Assembly: GCA_052388455.1 (NCBI GenBank)
Contig: JBQTIA010000110.1
Coordinates: 1-18,710 of the forward strand
Direction: 5' to 3'
Source: CAZSNH01 sp052388455
GTDB taxonomy: Bacteria; Pseudomonadota; Alphaproteobacteria; Rhizobiales; Hyphomicrobiaceae
Length of the DNA: 18,710 bases
Of this stretch, positions 1 through 6,407 are shown in pieces. A program made the translations under genes and the position numbers. The number at the start of each line of letters is the position of its first letter. The stretch's first letter is position 1. Below the pieces are notes generated by a model. It saw only the letters and a program-made list of their open reading frames with translations, made no database searches and was not told the origin of the DNA.

Positions 1-460
1 TTTGCACTTGACAGTTAAGAGCCTCTTCCTTTGCGGCGATTTCAAATTTCTTAAAAATCTCTACGGTGTCGGCCCACTTCTTTATTACGGCTCCGCCAAC
101 TCCCGACTTTTTCTGCAAATCATTCATTTTATTTGTGAGGTCGCGAACTTTGGCCGACAGCTCAACGGCCGTATTAACTGCTGGTTTGGCCTTGCGGGCG
201 GTTGCTGGCGGCTTCGTTGCGGCCGGAGGTGGGACAGCCTTGGAGGTGGGAGCAGGAATGGCCGGCGCGGGCGGTGGGGGCGGAGGCGTCGCACGGGCCG
301 GAGCCGGAGCGGCTTGTGGAGTCCGCACGGGCGGCTCACTGCCGGTGATCGTGGCCGTATCATCGGCGGCGTTCTGAGCCCGGACCACTCCGGCCGCGGG
401 AGCAATCATCAGTGCCGTGCAAAGAACCTGGGCAAACTTCAATCCGAGACGATGGACCAC
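1..460 (-). CDS. Secreted Pro/Ala-rich protein of unknown function (3' end cut off by the window)
   Basis: A minus-strand frame opens with GTG at 460 and stays open to base 1, giving at least 153 residues without a stop. The start is set by an AGGAG Shine-Dalgarno 9 nt upstream. The frame's last upstream stop is the TGA of the preceding gene (503-505), so the gap is 42 nt. The N-terminus (basic VHRLGLKFAQ, hydrophobic core, then a VRAQ-like cleavage site near residue 28) reads as a Sec signal peptide. Residues about 45-95 are a low-complexity Pro/Ala linker. After it comes a Lys/Glu/Asp-rich, probably helical segment with one Cys close to the cut end. I recognise no family. It is the last visible gene of a run of four exported proteins and most resembles its upstream neighbour in layout (signal peptide, Pro/Ala spacer, charged helical domain). 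The function is unknown. Confidence 0.75.
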   Translation of the reverse strand, partial: MVHRLGLKFAQVLCTALMIAPAAGVVRAQNAADDTATITGSEPPVRTPQAAPAPARATPPPPPPAPAIPAPTSKAVPPPAATKPPATARKAKPAVNTAVELSAKVRDLTNKMNDLQKKSGVGGAVIKKWADTVEIFKKFEIAAKEEALNCQVQ

Positions 461-502
461 GACGCAACGCTCCTGAACGCAGACTTGAGGGGTGGCAAAT
501 GA

Positions 503-1111
503 TCAGTTGGCTTTCGCCGGGCAGAGACGCTTGAGGGCGTCACGATCGCCCTGCGTCAGTTTCAATTCGTCCGTCAGCTTGCTCCGCTCCTCGGCGCAGG
601 TGGCCGCGAGCTTGCCCTGTGAGCCCGCAGGCACGCGCGCGCAGGAGTCGTTGAGTTGCCCGAGCAGTGCATTGGTTTCAGTGTCCTGACGTGCTAGGCG
701 CGCGAGCACGCTGGGCGTACCGGCGCAGTTTCCTTCGGCGATGATGTCTTCGATTTCCGCTCGAACGAGCCGGAATCTCTGGGCCGCCTGGCGGGCCTCG
801 TTGACCTGTTGCCAGGTCTTGCGGACGATTTCGTCGATCTCGTCGAGCCGGGTCTGAACGGCTGTGTCGCCCCGCAAACCTTGCAGCGCCGAAGGGTCCG
901 GCGGAGCAGATGTCGCAGGTGCCGGCTCACCCGGTTCCGGCGCAACCGCAATCGGCGAGCCGCCCATGCCTGAGGCAGCGGCTGGCGGCGATGCCGACGG
1001 CGCAGCAGGGAGCGGCGGCTTTTGTTGCGCGCCGGCAGACACGGCCATTAGGGATGCGAGACAGGCGAGGGCAGTGAACCCGCTCGTGGTCACGCGAACT
1101 GTTCGAACCAT
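503..1111 (-). CDS. Periplasmic Pro/Ala-rich protein with Cys-containing helical C-terminal domain, unknown function
   Basis: A 202-residue protein. Residues 1-28 form a signal peptide with a probable cleavage after AGA. Residues 30-75 are a Pro/Ala/Ser spacer. Residues 80-200 are charged and mostly helical, with four cysteines (129, 157, 172, 197) that could form two disulfides in the periplasm. The heptad-like stretch around 85-125 could be a short coiled coil. The start ATG at 1111 has an AGGA site 6 nt upstream that abuts the TGA stop of the preceding lipoprotein (1121-1123), so the two genes are very probably cotranscribed and translated in sequence. I recognise no named family. The even Cys number and the spacer suggest a folded domain held away from a membrane or the cell wall, which is inference. 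Confidence 0.85.
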   Translation of the reverse strand: MVRTVRVTTSGFTALACLASLMAVSAGAQQKPPLPAAPSASPPAAASGMGGSPIAVAPEPGEPAPATSAPPDPSALQGLRGDTAVQTRLDEIDEIVRKTWQQVNEARQAAQRFRLVRAEIEDIIAEGNCAGTPSVLARLARQDTETNALLGQLNDSCARVPAGSQGKLAATCAEERSKLTDELKLTQGDRDALKRLCPAKAN

Positions 1112-1120
1112 TCCTCGTCC

Positions 1121-1786
1121 TCACTCGGTTTTAACGGCGACTTCCGGCCTTACGCTTTTGTCCAGGCGGATGAATAAAACATCGCCGAGATGAATCTCGC
1201 CCGACCACGCGAGGTCGGACGGCATCTCCTGGCGGTAGAACGTGATCCGCTCAACATCGACGAACACGGTGTCCCGGCCGCCGCAGACGGCCTGCGCCTT
1301 GAACGCGTGACGATCGATGGGGAGATACTCGGCTTCGGTCCCCGGATACGACCGTTTCAGCCGTTGGGCCAGCTCCGTGGTCGTTGCCGCAGGAAACGAG
1401 CCGGCCATGTCCTTGGCGAATCTGGCGTGCAGGATGTGCGCCTGCCCGACCGGCAATTTTCCGCCGCCCGACGTGGCGACGATGGCGGACCAGGTGCTCT
1501 CGAAAGCAGCATTGAGCGCCGGGCCCTTGGCCGGCATTCGATAAGCCAGACAGATCGGCAACTCGGTCGCGAGGTGGCGCACTTTCTGCAGCTCGAAACG
1601 CTGCTCGGCCGTCTTGACTTGCGTGCTGCCCGCCTCGAGCTGGCGTGAGATCGAGGTCGTTTCTACGCCGGGAGTCGCGGCGCAGCCGGCCAAGAGCAGC
1701 GCCAGCGCAAAAGCACAGCCCGCCACAGTCGCGACGCGCGCGCATCGTCTTGGATCGTGTGGGCTCGGGCTGCCGTCGGCGTCCAT
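1121..1786 (-). CDS. Putative outer- or inner-membrane lipoprotein, unknown function
   Basis: The frame could begin at ATG 1795, but the ATG at 1786 is preferred. The GGAG site touches the first ATG directly and lies 9 nt ahead of the second. From that start the protein has 221 residues. After a basic N-region with several Arg, a hydrophobic stretch ends in a lipobox (LAGC) with the lipidated Cys at residue 35. The mature part is a mixed domain of about 185 residues with two further cysteines (in PICLAY and AVCGG), so one disulfide is possible. The segment around PSDLAWSGEIHLGD is beta-like. No catalytic signature is seen and I cannot assign a family. It sits between an SH3 lipoprotein (gap about 15 nt) and a periplasmic protein (gap 9 nt), which points to a common envelope role. 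Confidence 0.8.
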   Translation of the reverse strand: MDADGSPSPHDPRRCARVATVAGCAFALALLLAGCAATPGVETTSISRQLEAGSTQVKTAEQRFELQKVRHLATELPICLAYRMPAKGPALNAAFESTWSAIVATSGGGKLPVGQAHILHARFAKDMAGSFPAATTTELAQRLKRSYPGTEAEYLPIDRHAFKAQAVCGGRDTVFVDVERITFYRQEMPSDLAWSGEIHLGDVLFIRLDKSVRPEVAVKTE

Positions 1787-1801
1787 GGCGTCCATCTCCG
1801 C

Positions 1802-2665
1802 CTAAGTCTGGCTCGGCTGCGTCATCCAGTCTCCGTTCGGCGTCTTGCACGTCGACATCACGCCCCCTTCCTTTTTCTCCCCCTGGATGGAAATCTCGTA
1901 GTCCATGTCGCGGCAGGTGGTCGTCGTGTCGACGGTGGCCACCATGTCTCCGCCGGCCACCGGCTGCACGGGTGGAGCATTCGGCTGAGCGGCAACGATG
2001 GTCGCCTGAGCATTGTCGGTGTTCACCGGCACAAGCGATTTTTCCGAGACGTACCCGATGTTCCGGCCGCCGCGCCCGACGAAATACCACGTCGGCGCAT
2101 CCGCGAGCCGGCCGAGCACGGTCACTTCCTCGTTCGCGCCCAGCTTCATGGCCGCGGGAGCGCCGGTCACCGGCGATGTCTTGATGTCGACCGGCTTGAC
2201 CGCCTTGTACGTCTCACCGATCACCTTCAGCCTGCCGGGTGCCGACACGTTGCTTGGATGCACGATGCGAGACTGGACCTGCACGTCGCGCGGCTGCTTG
2301 GGCGTATACTTGGTTGCCGCTCCGCTCTCGGGATTGGCCCACTGATAGGACTGGCCTGTCTGACCCTTGGAAAGCCCGAGCGCATAACGGTTGAAGGCCA
2401 CGCGGCGGTCCTGCTCGTTCATCGACCGGCCGATCTCCGAGCCGATCATGCCGCCAACCACGGCACCGACGACGGCGCCGACGATCCGGCCGGGACGCCC
2501 GCCTACGGCATCACCGATGACCGCACCGGCCACGCCACCGACGATCGCGCCGGTATAAGGCATGGCTTCCTTCGAGCAGCCCGAGAACCCGACCGCCGCT
2601 GTCATCGCCAATACGGCAGACAAAGCCGCCTGCCGGCTCCTGCCGGCGCAGTACACGGAAATCAT
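1802..2665 (-). CDS. Glycine-zipper and SH3-domain lipoprotein (17 kDa surface-antigen type)
   Basis: From ATG 2665 the product has 287 residues. The frame extends upstream to ATG 2752, but 2665 is chosen because it places a normal lipoprotein signal peptide at the N-terminus, with lipobox FSGC and Cys at residue 30. Residues 38-80 are a classic glycine zipper (repeated GxxxG, as in GAIVGGVAGAVIG), the membrane-associating motif of the Rickettsia 17 kDa antigen and related outer-membrane lipoproteins. Residues about 160-215 look like a bacterial SH3 domain, the type that binds cell wall or peptide ligands. The C-terminal 250-281 segment (CRDMDYEI, then a second Cys and a GDW) resembles the tail of surface-antigen proteins. 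It is the promoter-proximal gene of the exported-protein operon. The Shine-Dalgarno is poor (a G-run), so the start is less certain than the family. Confidence 0.82.
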   Translation of the reverse strand: MISVYCAGRSRQAALSAVLAMTAAVGFSGCSKEAMPYTGAIVGGVAGAVIGDAVGGRPGRIVGAVVGAVVGGMIGSEIGRSMNEQDRRVAFNRYALGLSKGQTGQSYQWANPESGAATKYTPKQPRDVQVQSRIVHPSNVSAPGRLKVIGETYKAVKPVDIKTSPVTGAPAAMKLGANEEVTVLGRLADAPTWYFVGRGGRNIGYVSEKSLVPVNTDNAQATIVAAQPNAPPVQPVAGGDMVATVDTTTTCRDMDYEISIQGEKKEGGVMSTCKTPNGDWMTQPSQT

Positions 2666-2922
2666 CAACCCGCCCCCCGGCCTCACTAAGCGCCGACCCG
2701 GCCGCATGAAATGATTGACGGCCCGTAAAGAATTTGTCTCCCATCGGAGCATCGGGAGTCAAGTGGCAGAGGTGAAACAGTTTTCGAATGTGTTGGATGG
2801 CGGTGCAACGTCGCCCGAGCGATCAAGACATGTGCGCCGTGTTCGCCGGGCGGACGCCTTCGACTTGAGGAAAATTGCTCGTCTCGGGCTTCTGCTCTGG
2901 AGCTGGTGCCCGGCCTCGGCTG
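2666..2922. other. Intergenic region upstream of the exported-protein operon
   Basis: No coding frame here has a plausible start or composition. The region must contain the promoter for the minus-strand lipoprotein operon unless transcription reads through from 2923. I looked for TTGAC-N17/18-CTATA type boxes on the minus strand. I found a TTGACT with no acceptable -10 at the right distance, and no clear terminator. Confidence 0.4.
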
Positions 2923-3474
2923 CTACTCGATTCCTGGAATCGGGGCGCCGTCGGTTTTGCCGGCGCGGCCGGCCATGCGGCGGAGAAGCTGGCCCATGTT
3001 GGCGATCAGCGACCACTCCATCGCGAAATAGATGCGCTCGCCCTTGAACAGCCGGCGCTCGCGGTCCCACGGGAACATCAGCGTCACGTGAAACTGCACC
3101 GCCTGCCCGGTGACGGGGATACTCATGAAGCTGCCGGTCAGCACGCCGTCGAAGTGAGCCTCCTCGACGACTCCCTGCGGTCCGATGAAGGTGTTGATCA
3201 CCTTGAAGCAGTTCTCAGGAAAGGCCCCGAGAAACTTGCCGTAGAACTCGGTCGCGCCCTTGTGGCCGTGCCATTTCTGCCCGTTGTTGAGAATGACGTA
3301 CTCGCAATCGTCGGTCAGCGTCGCCATCAGTCCGGGAATGCTTCCGGCATGCTCAGCCGAGATGTGGTCCAGCCAGAGCTGCTTGATCTCGTCATACTCG
3401 CGGGCGTCGAACGGACGGTCGAGCTGCTCTTGTGCGGCGTCGGCAAAGGGGGGGCGAACCAGGGTCAGCATCAC
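2923..3474 (-). CDS. SnoaL/NTF2-like protein (ester cyclase or limonene-epoxide-hydrolase fold)
   Basis: A 183-residue soluble protein. Residues 25-160 follow the NTF2-like/SnoaL layout: an N-terminal helix (EIKQLWLDHISAE), then GLMATLTDDCEYVI, WHGHKGATEFYGKFLGAF, and a run of beta strands through HFDGVLTGSF, QFHVTLMF and KGERIYF. Members of this fold act as polyketide cyclases, epoxide hydrolases, isomerases or non-enzymatic binding proteins, so the substrate cannot be inferred. Start: a GTG at 3474 directly followed by ATG at 3471; either may be used, and a weak GAG lies about 6 nt upstream of the GTG. It is separated from both neighbours by ordinary gaps, and nothing in the context fixes its role. 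Confidence 0.75.
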   Translation of the reverse strand: MMLTLVRPPFADAAQEQLDRPFDAREYDEIKQLWLDHISAEHAGSIPGLMATLTDDCEYVILNNGQKWHGHKGATEFYGKFLGAFPENCFKVINTFIGPQGVVEEAHFDGVLTGSFMSIPVTGQAVQFHVTLMFPWDRERRLFKGERIYFAMEWSLIANMGQLLRRMAGRAGKTDGAPIPGIE

Positions 3475-3512
3475 GCATTACTCACGGCAGGGGGTTGAAA
3501 GAACCATCCGCA

Positions 3513-4088
3513 TCAGGGGTGGTCCAAAGTCGTTTCGGCGAGGTGTCCCGAACCCATTAGCCGGTCAGGCCGGAGGTGGTGGGAAAATTCAGTCAGCACG
3601 GTTTCGTATACGGCGCGCTTGAACGGGACGATCAGCTCGGGCACCTCGGCGGCGCGCCGCCAGGCCCAGCGGTCGAACTCGGCTTTCTTGCCGTTACGCG
3701 GGCCGATGTCGATCTCGCTGTCGTCGCCCCAGAACCGCATGGCGAACCACTTCTGGCGCTGCCCACGGTAGCGGCCTTTGAGTGCCACGCCGACGAGGTC
3801 AGCCGGCAAGTCGTAGCTCAGCCAGCGCGGCAGCTCGCCCACCACGTCGACGCTGCGGATGCCGGTTTCCTCCTCGAGTTCCCGCACGGCCGCCCGTTCG
3901 GGGCTTTCACCGGGATCGATACCGCCCTGCGGCATCTGCCAGATGAAGCCTGCACCGTCTCCGGACCATTTGGGCAGCCGGCGTCCGGTCCAGACCCGGC
4001 CATCGCGATTGATCAGAAGGATTCCGGCGGAGGCGCGGTAGGGCAGCTCCACGGTCAGCATGTCGGCGGGCTTCCGTTGCGTGTGCAT
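3513..4088 (-). CDS. rppH: RNA pyrophosphohydrolase (Nudix hydrolase), copy 1
   Basis: RppH removes pyrophosphate from the 5' triphosphate end of RNA and so triggers 5'-end-dependent decay; it acts in the cytoplasm. The Nudix box G-x5-E-x7-REL-x-EE-x-G-I is complete at about residues 55-77 (GGIDPGE ... REL EEETGI). RppH-type flanks are present: LPYRASAGIL before the box, then YRGQRQKWFAMRF, AEFDRWAW and LIVPFKRAVYE after it. The frame extends to ATG 4169, but this extra N-terminal part has no family counterpart and no Shine-Dalgarno. ATG 4088 gives 191 residues; ATG 4061 is a further alternative just ahead of the LPYR motif. It lies directly downstream of a second, divergent RppH gene on the same strand. 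Which of the two is the housekeeping enzyme is not clear. Confidence 0.85.
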   Translation of the reverse strand: MHTQRKPADMLTVELPYRASAGILLINRDGRVWTGRRLPKWSGDGAGFIWQMPQGGIDPGESPERAAVRELEEETGIRSVDVVGELPRWLSYDLPADLVGVALKGRYRGQRQKWFAMRFWGDDSEIDIGPRNGKKAEFDRWAWRRAAEVPELIVPFKRAVYETVLTEFSHHLRPDRLMGSGHLAETTLDHP

Positions 4089-4232
4089 GTCGGTCTCGAA
4101 AGGTCCCTGCAAAAGTGATGGAAAACCCTCGCCAACTGAAAAACAGCGCCGAATCACAGACATCATCATACTGAAAAGAATAGCGATTGTGTGGTCGACC
4201 GCAGTTCCCGGCGGAACCGCCTTCGGGGACCG

Positions 4233-4757
4233 TCACGCGGTATCGGCCCGCGCGGCGACGACCAGGGGTCGAAATTCCTCGACCACGCGGCGATAGACGT
4301 CGCGCTTGAAGGGCACGATCATGTCGACGAGGCTGTCGATAGGCACCCAGGACCAGACGTCGAACTCGGCCTCGTGGCCGGCGGCGGGCGTGATATTGAC
4401 CTCGCTGTCGTCGCCGGTGAACCGCAGCAGAAACCACTTCTGGCGCTGGCCACGGAAGCGTCCGCCCCAGGCCTTGCCGAGCAGCGAACCGGGCAGCTCG
4501 TAGCGCACCCACTCAGGATGCTCGGCGATGAACTCGACCGAGCGGATGCCGGTTTCCTCGAAAAGCTCGCGCCGCGCGGCGGCCACCGGGTCCTCGTGCT
4601 CGTCGATGCCGCCCTGCGGCATCTGCCACCAGGAGCCCGGACCCTCGGGCGAGACCTTCGCATCCGGGCGCCGGCCGACCCACACCAGCCCGGCGGCGTT
4701 GATCACCATCAGCCCGACGCAGGGCCTATAGGGCAGGTGATCGGCGATGGAAGGCAT
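4233..4757 (-). CDS. rppH: RNA pyrophosphohydrolase (Nudix hydrolase), copy 2
   Basis: A 174-residue Nudix protein with an intact box at residues 49-71 (GGIDEHE ... REL FEETGI). The RppH signatures are LPYRPCVGLMV at the N-terminus, then WQMPQGG, RFRGQRQKWF, AEFDVWSW and MIVPFKRDVY. Length and start match the usual alphaproteobacterial RppH. ATG 4757 has GAGGA 7 nt upstream. The N-terminal motif LPYRPCVGLMV is the form I associate with rhizobial RppH, whereas the downstream copy keeps the YDLP ... LVG-ALKG-YRGQ middle part better, so both copies preserve family features. The stop of this gene and the start of the next are 144 nt apart (to ATG 4088), so the pair could be one transcript or two. 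Confidence 0.88.
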   Translation of the reverse strand: MPSIADHLPYRPCVGLMVINAAGLVWVGRRPDAKVSPEGPGSWWQMPQGGIDEHEDPVAAARRELFEETGIRSVEFIAEHPEWVRYELPGSLLGKAWGGRFRGQRQKWFLLRFTGDDSEVNITPAAGHEAEFDVWSWVPIDSLVDMIVPFKRDVYRRVVEEFRPLVVAARADTA

Positions 4758-4822
4758 GCGGACATCCTCGCAGTCTCGGAGTGAGGGCCTGCTCGGTGAG
4801 GCTCACCTCGGGGATACAAACT

Positions 4823-4848
4823 CAATGGGCGCCGCGGGGCGCCCATTG
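4823..4848 (-). terminator. Strong hairpin downstream of ctpA, probable terminator
   Basis: A perfect 11-bp stem (CAATGGGCGCC with its complement GGCGCCCATTG) closes a 4-nt loop. It begins about 30 nt beyond the ctpA stop on the minus strand. No long U tract follows, only AGTTTG, so it is an imperfect intrinsic terminator or an mRNA 3'-end stabiliser. It separates the envC-ctpA unit from the Nudix genes. Confidence 0.6.
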
Positions 4849-4877
4849 TTCGATGTCGAAGCTCTGTGCCGAAGCGG

Positions 4878-6407
4878 TCAGTTCGGCGTTGGCGTCGTGG
4901 TGGGTGCCGGGCTCGGAGCCGGGTCCGGTGTCGGAGTGACCGCCGGCGTTTCGGCGGCCGGAGCAGGTGTCGGAGCCGGAGCAGGTGACGGCGTGACGGA
5001 CGGCGTTGAAGGCGGATCGGCCGGCTTCGCAATCGTCGCTTCGGTCGCCTTTCCACGCAGCAGGTTCAGCGCATACTGAAGCTGCGTATCCTTCTCGGGC
5101 TCCTTGGGCACATAGGACGAAGAGCCGGACACTTCTTCCTTCTCATCCTTCTTTGCGCCTTCTCCTTCTTTGGCGCCGTCCTTGGCCGCATCGCCGTCTT
5201 TGACTTCTGAGCCGCCGTTGCCGGGATTGCGCAAGTGTCCGCGCAGGCTCGCTTCTCCGCGCGGTTTCTCCGGCGTCTTGCTCTTCAGCTCATCCGGCAG
5301 TTCCTGCTCGACGACGATATCCGGATCGATACCCTTGGCCTGGATCGAGCGGTTCGACGGCGTGTAATAGCGGGCCGTGGTCAGCCGGATGGCGCCGTTG
5401 GCGCCCAGGGGAATGATGGTCTGCACCGAGCCCTTGCCGAACGAGCGCGTGCCGATGACGGTGGCCCGCTTGTGATCCTGCAGAGCGCCGGCCACGATCT
5501 CGGAGGCCGAGGCGGAGCCGCCGTTGATCAGGATGACGATCGGCTTGCCGTCCGTCGAGTCGCCGGGACGTGCCTGGGCGCGCTGCGTTTCCTCGTTGTT
5601 GCGCCCCTTGGTCAGCACGATGGCACCGCGCTCCAGGAAATCGTCGGAGACGGCGATGGCTTGATCGAGCAGGCCGCCGGGGTTGTTGCGCAGGTCGATG
5701 ACGTAACCTTTGAGCTTGTCGCCGATGCTCTTCTTCGAGACGTCCATAGCCTTGACGAGATTGGCGTGCGTCTGCTCGTTGAACGTCGAGACCTTGATGT
5801 AGGACACGTCACCTTCTTCGCGGGCCTTGACCGGATTGATCCGGATGACGTCGCGCGTGACTTTGACGTCGAACGGCTCATCCTTGCCCTTTCGGACGAC
5901 CGTCAATGTGATCGTCGTGTTGACCGGTCCGCGCATCTTGTCGACCGCCTGCTCGAGGGTGAGCCCTGAGATCGGATCGTTGTCGAGATGCGTGATCAGG
6001 TCGTTGGCCAGCAGCCCGGCCTTGTAGGCGGGCGTTTCGTCGATCGGCGAGACGACTTTGATGACCCCGTTTTCCATCGTCACTTCGATGCCGAGACCAC
6101 CGAACTCGCCGCGAGTCTGCACCTGCATGTCGCGGAAGCTCTTCGGGCTCATGTACGAGGAGTGCGGATCGAGCGCCGTCAGCATGCCGTTGATGGCCGA
6201 TTCGATCAGCATCGTGTCGTCCGGCTTCTCGACGTAGTCGGAGCGGACACGCTCAAACACGTCGCCGAACAGATCGAGCTGGCGGTAAAGATCGGAATTG
6301 GGCGAGGTGGCCGAATAGGTCCGGGTGACGTTCAGCACCGTGGTCGCGGCCGCCAGACCCGACATGGTGAGGAACGACCAGAACGCGAAATCTGTCTTGC
6401 GCATCAT
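4878..6407 (-). CDS. ctpA: Carboxyl-terminal processing protease, S41 family, with PDZ domain
   Basis: CtpA is a periplasmic serine protease that cleaves proteins near their C-terminus, and in related bacteria trims peptidoglycan hydrolases and lipoproteins. ATG 6407 is chosen over an upstream in-frame start because its ATGATG overlaps the TGA stop of envC, implying translational coupling; the product has 509 residues. A single N-terminal hydrophobic segment anchors or exports it. Numbering from the longer frame (start 6458), a PDZ domain lies about 110-190 and the S41 core about 210-385. The Ser/Lys dyad is S317 in GGSASASE and K342 in SFGKGSVQ, spaced 25 residues as in E. coli Prc, followed by Q346. 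Residues 390-460 are a Lys/Glu/Gly-rich linker and 475-526 a Pro/Thr/Ala-rich tail, a longer C-terminus than the family minimum. Confidence 0.95.
   Translation of the reverse strand: MMRKTDFAFWSFLTMSGLAAATTVLNVTRTYSATSPNSDLYRQLDLFGDVFERVRSDYVEKPDDTMLIESAINGMLTALDPHSSYMSPKSFRDMQVQTRGEFGGLGIEVTMENGVIKVVSPIDETPAYKAGLLANDLITHLDNDPISGLTLEQAVDKMRGPVNTTITLTVVRKGKDEPFDVKVTRDVIRINPVKAREEGDVSYIKVSTFNEQTHANLVKAMDVSKKSIGDKLKGYVIDLRNNPGGLLDQAIAVSDDFLERGAIVLTKGRNNEETQRAQARPGDSTDGKPIVILINGGSASASEIVAGALQDHKRATVIGTRSFGKGSVQTIIPLGANGAIRLTTARYYTPSNRSIQAKGIDPDIVVEQELPDELKSKTPEKPRGEASLRGHLRNPGNGGSEVKDGDAAKDGAKEGEGAKKDEKEEVSGSSSYVPKEPEKDTQLQYALNLLRGKATEATIAKPADPPSTPSVTPSPAPAPTPAPAAETPAVTPTPDPAPSPAPTTTPTPN

Noticed and set aside
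2..502. A plus-strand frame at the left edge
   Set aside because: Its Gly/Arg-rich composition arises from the antisense of a Pro/Ala linker. The minus-strand frame with GTG 460 has an SD, a signal peptide and operon position.
4089..4169. 27-residue N-terminal extension of the downstream Nudix protein
   Set aside because: No SD ahead of ATG 4169 and no similarity to the RppH N-terminus. ATG 4088 or 4061 is more likely.
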